In this document: one piece after another, positions 1-9,100 of the stretch
Numbering within the stretch: position 1 is the stretch's first letter
How the letters are laid out: every line of letters begins with the position of its first letter
Assembly: GCA_016285815.1 (NCBI GenBank)
Contig: JAEERN010000156.1
Coordinates: 1 to 21,647, forward strand
Origin: Clostridiales bacterium
Lineage (GTDB): Bacteria; Bacillota; Clostridia; Oscillospirales; QAMX01
Direction of reading: 5' to 3'
Length of the DNA: 21,647 bases
Position numbers and translations under genes: made by a program
The notes under the pieces: generated by a model
What the model was told of the DNA's origin: nothing
Database searches by the model: none
Seen by the model: the letters and a program-made list of their open reading frames with translations, nothing else

Positions 1-1930
1 CATCCATGTCGGACAGGAACTGGCGATAGCCCTTCTTGCCGCCCAGCGCGAAGAGCGGGCGGAAGTGGTTGGAATAGTCCGTCGCGTACAGGGCGCCGTT
101 GGCCATGCCCATGTACCGAACGGAAAGCCCGCCCACCCTGGTCAGCAGCTCGTTGACGATCTCGGTGGCCTCGTCAAAGTCGGTCAGCGCGTACTTCACC
201 TGGATGGGGAAGCCCGCGATGCCGATCTTCTTGAGGATCGCGCCGTAGATGTCCGCGTAGAACGTGGTGTTCGCCTGCACCTCCAGCCGGTCCAGACCGT
301 ACAGGTCGATCAGGTACTGGCGGAAGAACTTGGCCATGCCGACGTAGTTGGCTTCCTCGTCATAGAGGAAGGTGTACCGGATCTGAAGATCCGTGGCCGG
401 CAGGCGGCAATAGCCCCACTCCTGGACCTCGGTCTTGGTGGTGAGGCCGTCTCTCACCTCGACCTCCACCTCCGAATAGACCTTCGGGAACATGGTCAGG
501 CCGGAGCTCGAGCCGTTGGAATAGTAGATCTCGTCGGTGGCCGTCACGTAGAACGAGGGGTAAACGTAGTTGTACTGGTTCTGTTTTCCCTCGGCCAGAT
601 AGGCGGCCACGTTGCCGATCTCATAGCCCTTTTCGATGATGCCGAACAGCGCGCGGTTGTCCTGCTTCATCCCGAAGACCGGCAGCACCGAGGTCTCAAA
701 GTACGGGATGTCCGCGATCTTGTTGCCGTCGCGGGCCAGCGCCTCGTCCTTGTGGCGGTTGGAGAGCGCGATCTGGACGGAGGTCGAACGGATGTCGCCG
801 TTGCCGTGCTCGATGATGGCGCCGGAGCCGTCGGGGATGAAGGTATAGCCCTCTTCCACCTCGGTGTCCAGCATGGCGCCGAACTGCGGCAGCACGTCGA
901 GACGGGTGATGGCCACCTCGGAGGGCTGTTCGATCTCGCTGGTGACGACCTGGACCTTCAGGGTGTTGCCCTCGATCTTGTAAATGACCGGAATCATAAA
1001 GTTGACGCCGGAGGCGGCGGCGGTATAGCCGATGTACTCGTACTCGGCCGCCAGGTCGTCGCGCGTGAAGCCCAGATTCTGCCAGTCGGCGATCAGCTGG
1101 TTCTTCTTGAAGACCGTGGCGGTGGCGCTGGAGTACAGCTCGTAGACGCCCTCGCCGGTCTCAAGCAGCGGATAGGTCTGCAGCAGGAGCTGGATCTTCA
1201 GATCCCACTCGTCCCGCTTGGCCTTCTTGGCGGATTCCGTCTTCTGACGGTTGACTTCCTTCTCCATCGAAGCGTTCAGCGCCTCGATCTGATAGTAGGC
1301 GTAGCGGGAGGCGAACTGCTTCCGGGCCTTTTCGTCCGGATTGCCCGCTTCGTCCACGGCGATCTCGCAGTACTGTTCGTAGTAGCGATCGAAGGAGCTT
1401 TCGCTCATCGCCAGCGGATAGATCTCGGAGTTGATGTCGCCAAAGCCGTAAATGACCTTAAAGCCGACGACTTTGCCGTTCTCCACGATCTCTTCGAAGG
1501 TCGCCTGATCGCGGACCACACAGTCGGTGTAGGAGTAATAGGTGTTGGTCTTGGAAGCCGAAGAGACGTAACCGATGTCGGCCAGACGGTCCCGGTTGCC
1601 GTTCTGGTCGTAGTTGTAGACCAGAACGAGCTGGGACTGTTCCGTCTTCTGCCGCTCTGTCGAGGCGCTCTCCGACCCCTGCTTGTAGTGGGTGGGGTTG
1701 CTGCGCCAGACCTCGCCGGTCTTGGTGTCCGTAACGTTGATGCTCAGCCACTCGTAAGGCTCATAGTCCAGAGCGATCTCAAGGTTGGACTCGCCGCCGG
1801 CCTGATACTCCTTGTAATCCGGCGCAACGAACTGTTCGCCCTTGTATTCGACGGCCTGCGCCCCGAAGGGAATCAGCATCGAAAGGATCAGCGCCAGACA
1901 GATGACCGTGCAGGCTTTCATTTTTTTCAT
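1..1930 (-). CDS. DUF5696 domain-containing secreted protein, 3' end missing (beyond left edge)
   Basis: About 640 residues are visible and no stop is reached, so the gene continues past the left edge. The ATG at 1930 follows an AGGAGG site that overlaps the stop of the upstream YIP1 gene. Residues 1-26 form a signal peptide (MKK start, hydrophobic core, AQA cleavage site), so the protein is exported. A beta-rich part carries the motif FIPDGSGAIIEHGNG near residue 364, which I recall as typical of DUF5696. A charged, probably helical stretch lies around 195-250. From about 545 the pattern (YADIYGAI, then LTDFDEATEIVNELL, then RYMGMANGALY, then LGGKKGYRQFL) looks like successive strands and helices of a TIM barrel of glycoside-hydrolase type; any catalytic residues would lie outside the window. 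It is the last visible gene of the operon starting at 9248. Family assignment is from memory, and an enzymatic role is inference. Confidence 0.75.
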   Translation of the reverse strand, partial: MKKMKACTVICLALILSMLIPFGAQAVEYKGEQFVAPDYKEYQAGGESNLEIALDYEPYEWLSINVTDTKTGEVWRSNPTHYKQGSESASTERQKTEQSQLVLVYNYDQNGNRDRLADIGYVSSASKTNTYYSYTDCVVRDQATFEEIVENGKVVGFKVIYGFGDINSEIYPLAMSESSFDRYYEQYCEIAVDEAGNPDEKARKQFASRYAYYQIEALNASMEKEVNRQKTESAKKAKRDEWDLKIQLLLQTYPLLETGEGVYELYSSATATVFKKNQLIADWQNLGFTRDDLAAEYEYIGYTAAASGVNFMIPVIYKIEGNTLKVQVVTSEIEQPSEVAITRLDVLPQFGAMLDTEVEEGYTFIPDGSGAIIEHGNGDIRSTSVQIALSNRHKDEALARDGNKIADIPYFETSVLPVFGMKQDNRALFGIIEKGYEIGNVAAYLAEGKQNQYNYVYPSFYVTATDEIYYSNGSSSGLTMFPKVYSEVEVEVRDGLTTKTEVQEWGYCRLPATDLQIRYTFLYDEEANYVGMAKFFRQYLIDLYGLDRLEVQANTTFYADIYGAILKKIGIAGFPIQVKYALTDFDEATEIVNELLTRVGGLSVRYMGMANGALYATDYSNHFRPLFALGGKKGYRQFLSDMD

Positions 1931-1945
1931 GCCGTTTCCCTCCTT

Positions 1946-2578
1946 TTAGAAGAATCGCAGTGAGATCTCCCAATAAAGGCCCGTGATGAAGCCCACCATC
2001 TGAGAGATCAGGTTGAAGAACAGCAGCAGCAGGAAAATGATGACCGCCATGGCGACGACGATGAGCACCGTGGTGAGGATCGTCTTGCCCAGGGTGTACT
2101 GGTGGATCACCAGCACGCTGCTGACCATCAGCAGGGCGGACCAGCCGATGGAGATGTAAAGCAGGAGATAGTAGAAGGATTCGTAATCTTCCGACATGAT
2201 GTTGCTCAGGAAGATCAGCGGGAAGCCGATGATGAAGAAGGGGGCCATGGCGTAAGCAGAGGCCATGACGATGTCCTTGAAGGACCCTTCGCCGTTCATC
2301 AGCGTCGTCAGACTCCAGTTGGCGACGCACCACAGCAGGAACGTACCCAGAACGATGGCGATCTCTTTGAGGACGTTCAGGCTGACGCCGTCGTACTCCG
2401 GATTGTAGATGAAGCCGGTGAACTGGGTCTTGAAGATCTGCTGCACGCACAGCAGGCCCACGATGATCAGCGCCGCGGTAAGCGAGCCGCGTTTTTCATG
2501 TTTGAGATCCCAAAAGCCGTCAAACGGATGGAACATGAGCGTGAACGCGTATTTGAGTTGCTTCAACACAGTGACCAT
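1946..2578 (-). CDS. YIP1 family integral membrane protein
   Basis: This is a 210-residue protein with a short cytoplasmic start containing FHPFDGFWDLKHEKRGS, the entry signature I associate with bacterial YIP1-family proteins. Five or so hydrophobic segments follow (about residues 33-50, 72-92, 105-127, 135-160 and 165-200). The start at 2578 lies 4 bases after the stop of the upstream NHL/TPR gene. Its ribosome site (AAGGTGAT) sits inside that gene, so the two are probably translationally coupled. The molecular role of bacterial YIP1 proteins in sugar-uptake operons is not known. The position between a membrane-anchored propeller protein and a secreted DUF5696 protein suggests a scaffold or partner in the membrane. 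No catalytic motif is seen. Confidence 0.8.
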   Translation of the reverse strand: MVTVLKQLKYAFTLMFHPFDGFWDLKHEKRGSLTAALIIVGLLCVQQIFKTQFTGFIYNPEYDGVSLNVLKEIAIVLGTFLLWCVANWSLTTLMNGEGSFKDIVMASAYAMAPFFIIGFPLIFLSNIMSEDYESFYYLLLYISIGWSALLMVSSVLVIHQYTLGKTILTTVLIVVAMAVIIFLLLLFFNLISQMVGFITGLYWEISLRFF

Positions 2579-2582
2579 ATGC

Positions 2583-4232
2583 TCACATCACCTTCTTTAC
2601 GCCGTTCCGCAGGAAGCTCCGGAACTGTTTCGTCGTCTTGATGATCCAGATCACCAGAACGATGCCGACGATCACCAGGAAGACGACGGTAAACTTGTTG
2701 CCGATCAGTTCGTGGAGATATTCCTCCAACGCCTTGGAGTAGTACTCCACGTTCTTGGCGATGGTGAAGTACCTCATGGCCGCCCGGTACTCGCCGCTGC
2801 GGTACAGGGCCTTGCCCACGCCGGAGTATGCCAGCATGTTGTTGGAATTCATCTTCAGGACTTCCTGCCAGAGGTCCTCGGACTGCTGATACTCGCCCTG
2901 CTGATAGGCCCGGACGGCGGCCAGGATCCTGGCGCCGTAGTCGGTGGGCTTGAAGATCATCAGCGAAGCGTCGATGGAGTCCAGCACGATGACCTTGTCG
3001 TCCTGGAAGGTCCCGATGGCCACCGGGTTCTTGAAGGTGCCGAACTGGGTGCCGTCGTTGGCGAACTGGAACAGCAGGTTGCCGTCGCAGTCGTAGCAGA
3101 AGACCTTGTGCCGCAGGGAGTCCATGATGTAATAGCAGCCGTACTCGTCGACGGTGATGTCCTCGAAGGCGGAGGTGCCGCAGAGCACCTGCATCTGCGC
3201 CAGCACGTTGACGCCGGAGCCGGCGCGCTCGTATTCGATGGTCACCGAGGCGATGTCGCCCACCGGCGGATAGGTGCCCGTGCGGGACGTGATGTCCGTG
3301 CCGTAGGAGTTGATCTTCTTCACCGGGGCGTGCTCCTGTCTGCCCGCGGTGTCGTCATAGTCCGTCTTCATCGAGTCGTGGATATAGCGGTCCGCGATGG
3401 TCTTGGTGACCACCCAGACGAACCCCTCGGGATCCATGGCGATGTTGTTGTACTCGGTCGGAACGAAGTGCTCCATCCGGGCCAGCTGCTCGTTGGTGGA
3501 GATCAGCCGCCAGAACTTTTCGATCAGCTCGTAAGAGACCTCCGGCGCGCCGTAAAAGCTGTTGAACGAGCCGTCCGGGTTCAGCTTCACGATGCCGCGG
3601 TTGATGGTCTGACAGACCACGTGCATGCGCTCGGCCCGGTCGACGACCAGCTTCAGCGGTTTGTACGCCGCGTTCTCGTTGATCAGATCGATGGCCGGCT
3701 TGGTGTAGATGGTCTCGGCGGCGATGGGCTGGCAGGCCTCTTCCACAGAGCCCTTCTTGTCCAGCTCGCCCAGCATGTCGAAGCGGACGATGCGGGCGTT
3801 GCCCGTATCCGCCACGTAGAGCAGCTTCTTGTCGAAGTGCTCGTAAACGAACAGGCCGCTGGGCGCGTTGAACGTGACGTTCTCTCCCTGATAGGAGATC
3901 TCGCTTCCCACGACGCCCTCCCCCGCGCTGCCGATGATCCGGACCAGCTCGAGGTCCGAGTCGAAGATGCAGACGCGGGCGTTCTTCCCGTCGAGGACGT
4001 AGATGTTGTCGTCCTGATCCACGAACAGGTCGGCGGCGCTGGTGAAGGCGCCGATGCCGTAATCCACGCCGTTGACTTCCTGTTCAAAGGAGTACGGGAT
4101 CGGCGCGGCCGTGGCGATGCCGTTGTTGTCGTACGAATACCCCCGGTGCGGGACCAGCGCGAAGGACGAGGCGCCCAGCGCCGCGCAGAGCAGGAGCATC
4201 AGAAGGAGTGCGGTCAATCGTCTGTGCTTCAT
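2583..4232 (-). CDS. Secreted, membrane-anchored NHL-repeat/TPR protein
   Basis: This is a 549-residue protein. Residues 1-25 are a signal peptide (MKHRR start, Leu-rich core, ending near SSFA). Residues 60-430 hold NHL-type beta-propeller blades; the clearest are AADLFVDQDDNIYVLDGKNA (67-86), PSGLFVYEHF-LLYVADTGNA (124-146), NNIAMDPEGFVWVV (262-275) and FEDITVDEYGCYYIMDSLRH (356-375). Residues 432-505 form a TPR-like helical region (GEYQQSEDLWQEVLKMNSNN, then ALYRSGEYRAAMRYF). One transmembrane helix at about 514-532 is followed by a basic tail (KTTKQFRSFLRNGVKKVM). The propeller and TPR should therefore face outside with a short cytoplasmic tail. Two GGAG sites precede the ATG at 4232 and overlap the stop of the permease gene. 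It may be an extracellular binding or assembly factor for the transporter; this is inferred only from architecture and operon context. Confidence 0.82.
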   Translation of the reverse strand: MKHRRLTALLLMLLLCAALGASSFALVPHRGYSYDNNGIATAAPIPYSFEQEVNGVDYGIGAFTSAADLFVDQDDNIYVLDGKNARVCIFDSDLELVRIIGSAGEGVVGSEISYQGENVTFNAPSGLFVYEHFDKKLLYVADTGNARIVRFDMLGELDKKGSVEEACQPIAAETIYTKPAIDLINENAAYKPLKLVVDRAERMHVVCQTINRGIVKLNPDGSFNSFYGAPEVSYELIEKFWRLISTNEQLARMEHFVPTEYNNIAMDPEGFVWVVTKTIADRYIHDSMKTDYDDTAGRQEHAPVKKINSYGTDITSRTGTYPPVGDIASVTIEYERAGSGVNVLAQMQVLCGTSAFEDITVDEYGCYYIMDSLRHKVFCYDCDGNLLFQFANDGTQFGTFKNPVAIGTFQDDKVIVLDSIDASLMIFKPTDYGARILAAVRAYQQGEYQQSEDLWQEVLKMNSNNMLAYSGVGKALYRSGEYRAAMRYFTIAKNVEYYSKALEEYLHELIGNKFTVVFLVIVGIVLVIWIIKTTKQFRSFLRNGVKKVM

Positions 4233-4247
4233 AGATCTCCTTCCTCC

Positions 4248-5120
4248 TTATTCCTTGATGCCCGACTTGGACATCGTCTCGATGACGTTGCTCTGGGAGA
4301 TGATGAAGACGATGATCGGGACGAGCATCATGACGACCACGGCGGCGGCGGCGGCGCCGGCGCGGGCGTAACCGCCGGACGTGATCTGGCTGATGGCGTA
4401 CGGAAGAGTCTTGAGCTCTTCGCTGTAGATGTACATGCTGTTGTTGGTGTTCCACAGGGTCTGGACGGAGAAGATCATCAGCGTCAGCCAGCCGGACTTG
4501 ACGTTCGGCATGACGATCCGCCAGAAGATCAGGCCCTCGCGGGCGCCGTCGATCTTGGCCGCGTCAAACAGCGCGTCGCTCAGGTCGGCCATGAAGTTCT
4601 GCATCAGGTAGAGACCCAGCGAAGAGCCGAAGGCCGGGACGATCAGGCTGAAGTAGGTGTCGATCCAGCCCAGGCGCGCCATGATGATGTAGGTCGGGAT
4701 GGTCAGGACCGTCGCGTTGAACATCAGCGCGAAGCGGACCATCTTCGCAAAGCCCTGCGAGAAGGGGAAGCGGTACTTGGCCAGAGGATAGGCCGCCATC
4801 GAAGCCAGGATGATATGGCCGAAGGTGCCCACCGCGGTGATCATGACCGTGTTGAAGACGTAACGGGAGAACGGGACCCAGGAGCTGGACATCAGCCGGA
4901 ACAGATCCGCGTAGTTGTCGGGCGTCGGAGACGTGACGTAGAGACGCGGCGGGAAGATGTAAAGCTCGTTCATGGGCTTGATGGACTGGATGATCGCGAA
5001 GTACAGCGGGATGACCATGATGATGGCAAAGATCACCAGAAAGAGCGTGACGCCGATGTCGCCGGAGACGCGGCGGTTGACGCGGTTGCCCGCTTTCATT
5101 CTGAATATTCTGATCGCCAT
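4248..5120 (-). CDS. Carbohydrate ABC transporter permease, MalG/LplC type
   Basis: This is a 290-residue inner-membrane subunit with six expected helices. The first is at about 22-46, and the following PRLYVTSPTPDNYADLF is the usual MalG-type periplasmic link. The ATPase-contact loop (EAA motif) is at 186-208 (DAAKIDGAREGLIFWRIVMP), with the invariant DGA and the MP turn intact. The start at 5120 lies one base from the stop of the first permease, with ribosome site AAGGTGG in that gene's end, so translation is coupled. The closest described relatives belong to the LplB/LplC (YtcP) group that works with large solute-binding proteins in Paenibacillus and Clostridia. The substrate cannot be read from the sequence, but a complex glycan or oligosaccharide fits the context. 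There is no ATPase gene beside it. Confidence 0.92.
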   Translation of the reverse strand: MAIRIFRMKAGNRVNRRVSGDIGVTLFLVIFAIIMVIPLYFAIIQSIKPMNELYIFPPRLYVTSPTPDNYADLFRLMSSSWVPFSRYVFNTVMITAVGTFGHIILASMAAYPLAKYRFPFSQGFAKMVRFALMFNATVLTIPTYIIMARLGWIDTYFSLIVPAFGSSLGLYLMQNFMADLSDALFDAAKIDGAREGLIFWRIVMPNVKSGWLTLMIFSVQTLWNTNNSMYIYSEELKTLPYAISQITSGGYARAGAAAAAVVVMMLVPIIVFIISQSNVIETMSKSGIKE

Positions 5121-5121
5121 A

Positions 5122-6090
5122 TCAGGTGCCCACCTTTCTGAGGAGCTTCTGGATCAGCTCGTTGCACACGACCATCAGCAGGAACAGCAGGACCGCGATG
5201 GCCGAGGCATAGCCCATCTCGAACCTGGTGTTGCCATAGTCCTCCAGATGGTGGACGATGGTGTGCGCCGAATAGTTCGGGCTGGGGAAGCCGACCAGCG
5301 CCGTGATGACGGCGCCCATGCCGAACGAGCCGGTGATGCTCATGACGGCGGCGAACATCAGGTGATCCTTCATGGTCGGAAGGGTGATGTACCAGAGCTC
5401 CTGCCACCGGTTCTTGATGCCATCGATGGCGCCCGCCTCATACAGATCCTTGGGAACGCCCTGCAGGCCGGCGATCAGGGAAAGGAAGCCGGTGCCCAGC
5501 GACAGCCACAGGCTGACGACGATGACGCAGAAGGGAACGGTCTTTTCGTTCTGCAGCCACGGGACCGCTTCGGTGATGAAGCCCCAGTTCAGCAGAGCCG
5601 AGTTCAGCAGGCCGTACTCGTCGGCGGAGAAGATGTACGAGAACATGACGTAGCTCGTGCCGGAGATGGCCGGCGCGTAGAAGAACAGGGTGAAGACCGC
5701 GCGCACCTTCGGCGGAAGCTCGTTGATCAGCCACGCGAACCCGAGGGACATCAGATATCCCACAGGACCGGTGATGACCGAGAACAGCAGCGTGTTCTTG
5801 ATGGCCGTGATGAACAGGTCGTCGTCAATGAACAGCGCGTAGTAGTTGTCGATGAAGACCCAGCTCGGCCTGTCGATCATGTTGAAGTTGGTGAAGCTGA
5901 AGTAGATGGCAATGAGCACCGGGAGCACGGTGAACGTGATGAACACCAGAGCGTACGGCGCGATGAACGCGTAGTAGACCTTGGCTTTTTTCATCAACGA
6001 CCACTTGTACTGGAAGTACTTGCCGATGTTCCGCATCGCTGTCTTGAACTCGAGGTCATTGGAGGCAGCGGCTTTGTTCATCTCTGACAA
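5122..6090 (-). CDS. Sugar ABC transporter permease, MalF/LplB type
   Basis: This is a 322-residue membrane subunit that pairs with the permease encoded just downstream. A 38-residue cytoplasmic start precedes helix 1 (about 39-65), followed by the typical YFSFTNFN segment. The EAA loop at 216-242 is near canonical (LYEAGAIDGIKNRWQELWYI, then TLP). I chose the TTG at 6090 as start: the GGGGG ribosome site lies 8 bases before it, whereas the ATG three codons later (6081) would be 17 bases away. The gap to the solute-binding protein gene is 14 bases. The protein forms the import channel for whatever the large binding protein captures, and is energised by an unlinked ATPase of the MsmX type (inference). 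Confidence 0.92.
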   Translation of the reverse strand: MSEMNKAAASNDLEFKTAMRNIGKYFQYKWSLMKKAKVYYAFIAPYALVFITFTVLPVLIAIYFSFTNFNMIDRPSWVFIDNYYALFIDDDLFITAIKNTLLFSVITGPVGYLMSLGFAWLINELPPKVRAVFTLFFYAPAISGTSYVMFSYIFSADEYGLLNSALLNWGFITEAVPWLQNEKTVPFCVIVVSLWLSLGTGFLSLIAGLQGVPKDLYEAGAIDGIKNRWQELWYITLPTMKDHLMFAAVMSITGSFGMGAVITALVGFPSPNYSAHTIVHHLEDYGNTRFEMGYASAIAVLLFLLMVVCNELIQKLLRKVGT

Positions 6091-6104
6091 TTTACATTCC
6101 CCCT

Positions 6105-9100
6105 TTACTTGAGATCTTCAGCGGTGCGAAGACCGAACTCGGTCCGTTTCTTGCTGAGCTCGAGGTTGATTTCGTCGATGTAGTCCAACAGGGTCTCGCG
6201 CGGATCGGTGCGCAGGTTGTACGTACGGGTGAACGCATTGGTCATGTGGCGCTCGGTGTAATAGCTGCCCGGGACCTCCGGAACGCCGTCCGTCCAGGAG
6301 CGGGCCACCAGGATGGTGTTGAGCTCTTCCGTGGACCAGCCTTGGGTGTAAACGACGGCCTTGTTGGCGGAGAAGATGCGGTTGGCCTTGCCCATGGTGG
6401 CTTCGACCTCGGCGCAGTAGTCGATCTGGATCTCGTCGGAGGTCCACCACTTGATGAACTCCCAGGCGCTCTTCTGGTTGTTGGACTTGGAAAGGATGAT
6501 GCAGCCGTTGCCGGAGGCGGCGACGGAGTGATCGATCCAGGTCGTGCCGTCCTCGTTCTCATAGGTCTGGCCGGGCATCAGCGTAAAGCTCCAGTTGCCC
6601 GCGATCTCCGGGGCGGAGATGGCCAGCTTGTTGACCATCGAGATGTCCTCGATGCCCAGCGGGACCTCGCCGGTGCGGAAACGGGTCTGGAAGTCGATGT
6701 CCAGGTTGACGCCGTAGCTGCGGTACAGGTTCACGTACTGGATGAACGCCGCGACGGCCTCGTCGGTGTCAAGACCGGTGGCATAGCCGAACATGTCGCC
6801 CTCGCCGCGGTACAGAACGCCGTGCCGCTGGTTGATCAGGCCGAACATGTTGGTGATGGCCGCCTTGAAGCCGAATTCCATATAGCTGTTGGCCAGCTCG
6901 GGGATGATGTCGTAGACGTCCTCCCAGCTCTGCGGGATGGCCCAGCCGTTCTCACCGAAGATGTCGGTGCGGTAGAACATCACCTGGAAGTTCAGGGTCT
7001 CCGGCAGCGCGTAGACGCCGTCCAGATAGGTGAAGCTGGTGTAGGCGCTGGGGTAGAAGCGGTTCAGGACCTCGGCGCAGTCGTCGAACTGGGACAGGTT
7101 GATGACGGCGCCGCGCATGGCGAAGTTGACCGGCTTGTTGCTCTGCACGCCGATCACCACGTCCGGGCCCTTGCCGGCCAGCGTGGCCGGCAGCAGCGCG
7201 TCGATGGCGATGATCTGCAGGTTCACGCCGATATCCGGGTATTTCGCATTGAAGTCGCTCTCGATCAGACGCTTCAGGATCTGCGCCTGTTCGCGGCCGC
7301 CGCCGGTGACAGAGGCTGCCGCGCTGGGCGTGAACCACACCGTGATGGTGTTGTCCCCGTCCGCCGAGGTGCCGACGGAGGAATAGTCCACCACGAAGGA
7401 CGACCACAGCAGCCGGACTTCGTGTCCGATGCCGCGGAACAGGCCCGCGCGGTTGCTGGGCAGATCCGCCTTGGAGCCGCTCAGATAGAGGCAATCCAAC
7501 TCCAGAGGCTGCTTCTGCAGCTCCAGGATCCATTCGGCGATGGCCGAAACGTCGTTCTTGAACGACGTGAAGTTCTTGGCGATCAGGATCGGTCGGTTGG
7601 CCATCCGCTCGATGCGGTCCGCCGTCCGTTCGAGGACCGCGGAGTTGGCGCTGCGTTCACCGGTGATCTCAAAGAGCTCGTCGGACAGGCCGCGCAGAAC
7701 GACGGCTTCGTCCCGCAGGGTCTGCAGCTCTTTGATCAGATACTTCTCAAAGCCGTAGTCGGTGTCCTCGTCCGGGTTGTTGCCGCAGAGGGCCAGCATC
7801 CGGCGGTAGACCGTCATCAGCACGTTGACCGAGTCGTCCAGCTTTCTGGCCAGATCCTCGATGGTGCCCAGCGTGGCCTCCAGGCAGATGTTATAGGTCT
7901 TGCCGGCCTCGAAGTAGAACTGGAAGGCCGTCTCTTCTCCGCGCTCATCCGCCTTGGTGTCGCCCAGCGTATAGTACCCGAAGTTCGGATCATAATAGAA
8001 GGAACAGTCCGTCGCCTCGGCGAAGGGGTACTCGCCGTTGATGGTGAGCGCCCGCCCGGAGCTCACGCCGCGGTTGACGTTCTGACGTCCGCGGAGCGTG
8101 ATCATATAGAGGCCGGACTCGGGAACGGTGACGTCCCACGAGACCCACTCGCCCGCTTCCTGCCACATCTCGCCGCCGATGACGTTGATCTGCGTGTGAT
8201 CATACGTGAACTTGCCGCTGGCGGAAGAGTTGAGGACGGAGGAACGGCTGTGGTACGGATAAATCGAAGAGTTGCTCTTGGTGGCGGTCTGCTCGGCCTC
8301 GATCTTGACCAGCGCGCCGTTCCCGGCGGGCTGATATCCCTTGGCCGCGTAATCCGCCTTGACCTCGGCATAACTCGGCAGGGTCTTCGGCGCGCAGAAC
8401 GCGATCTCCTCGACCAGCAGGTCCGACCGCTCGGAGACGACGGTCAGCTCGTGCTCGCCCGCCTCGACGTAAATGCGGAACGAGTCGAAGTAATAGGTCT
8501 CGTCGTCGTTGAGATACTCGACGCGCCACTCCGGCTTTTCCAACGTGGCGGGCTTGATCTCGTTGCCGAGGCTGTCGTGCTCCGATCCCACCGGCACCGC
8601 GTCCGCCCACACACGGGAGAACGAAACGGACTTGAGCTCGTCAAAGGGGAACTCTCCGTCGAGCTTGAAGCCGCGCTCGATCTTGGCGCCGTTGCTGATC
8701 ACGGTGCCGTCCGGCATGGCGACGATGGGGAAGTACTTGACCCGGACCTCGTAAAGGGCGGACTCAGGAGCGGTGAAGCGGAACGTCAGCTCCGCGAGCT
8801 CGGTGGGCTTGAGCTCCTGATCTTTGGCAAGATCGTCCTTGACGACCGACTCCTGCTCCTTGGTCTCGTCCTTGAGCAGGACCGCGTTCTTCACGCCTTC
8901 GTACTCCGGCAGGATCTCATAGTTCATGTTGGTCTCGCCGGAGATCGAGGTGTAGTCGATGATGACGTCCTCTCCGTCATAGACCTTTTTGTCCGCGTTG
9001 CGCTCCCGATAGCTCCCGTAGGAGGACTCCGAGAAGTTCACAGACGCATACTCGGATCCCGTCGGCGACGCAGTCGTCGTCAACGCGGCGGTCGTCCCGT

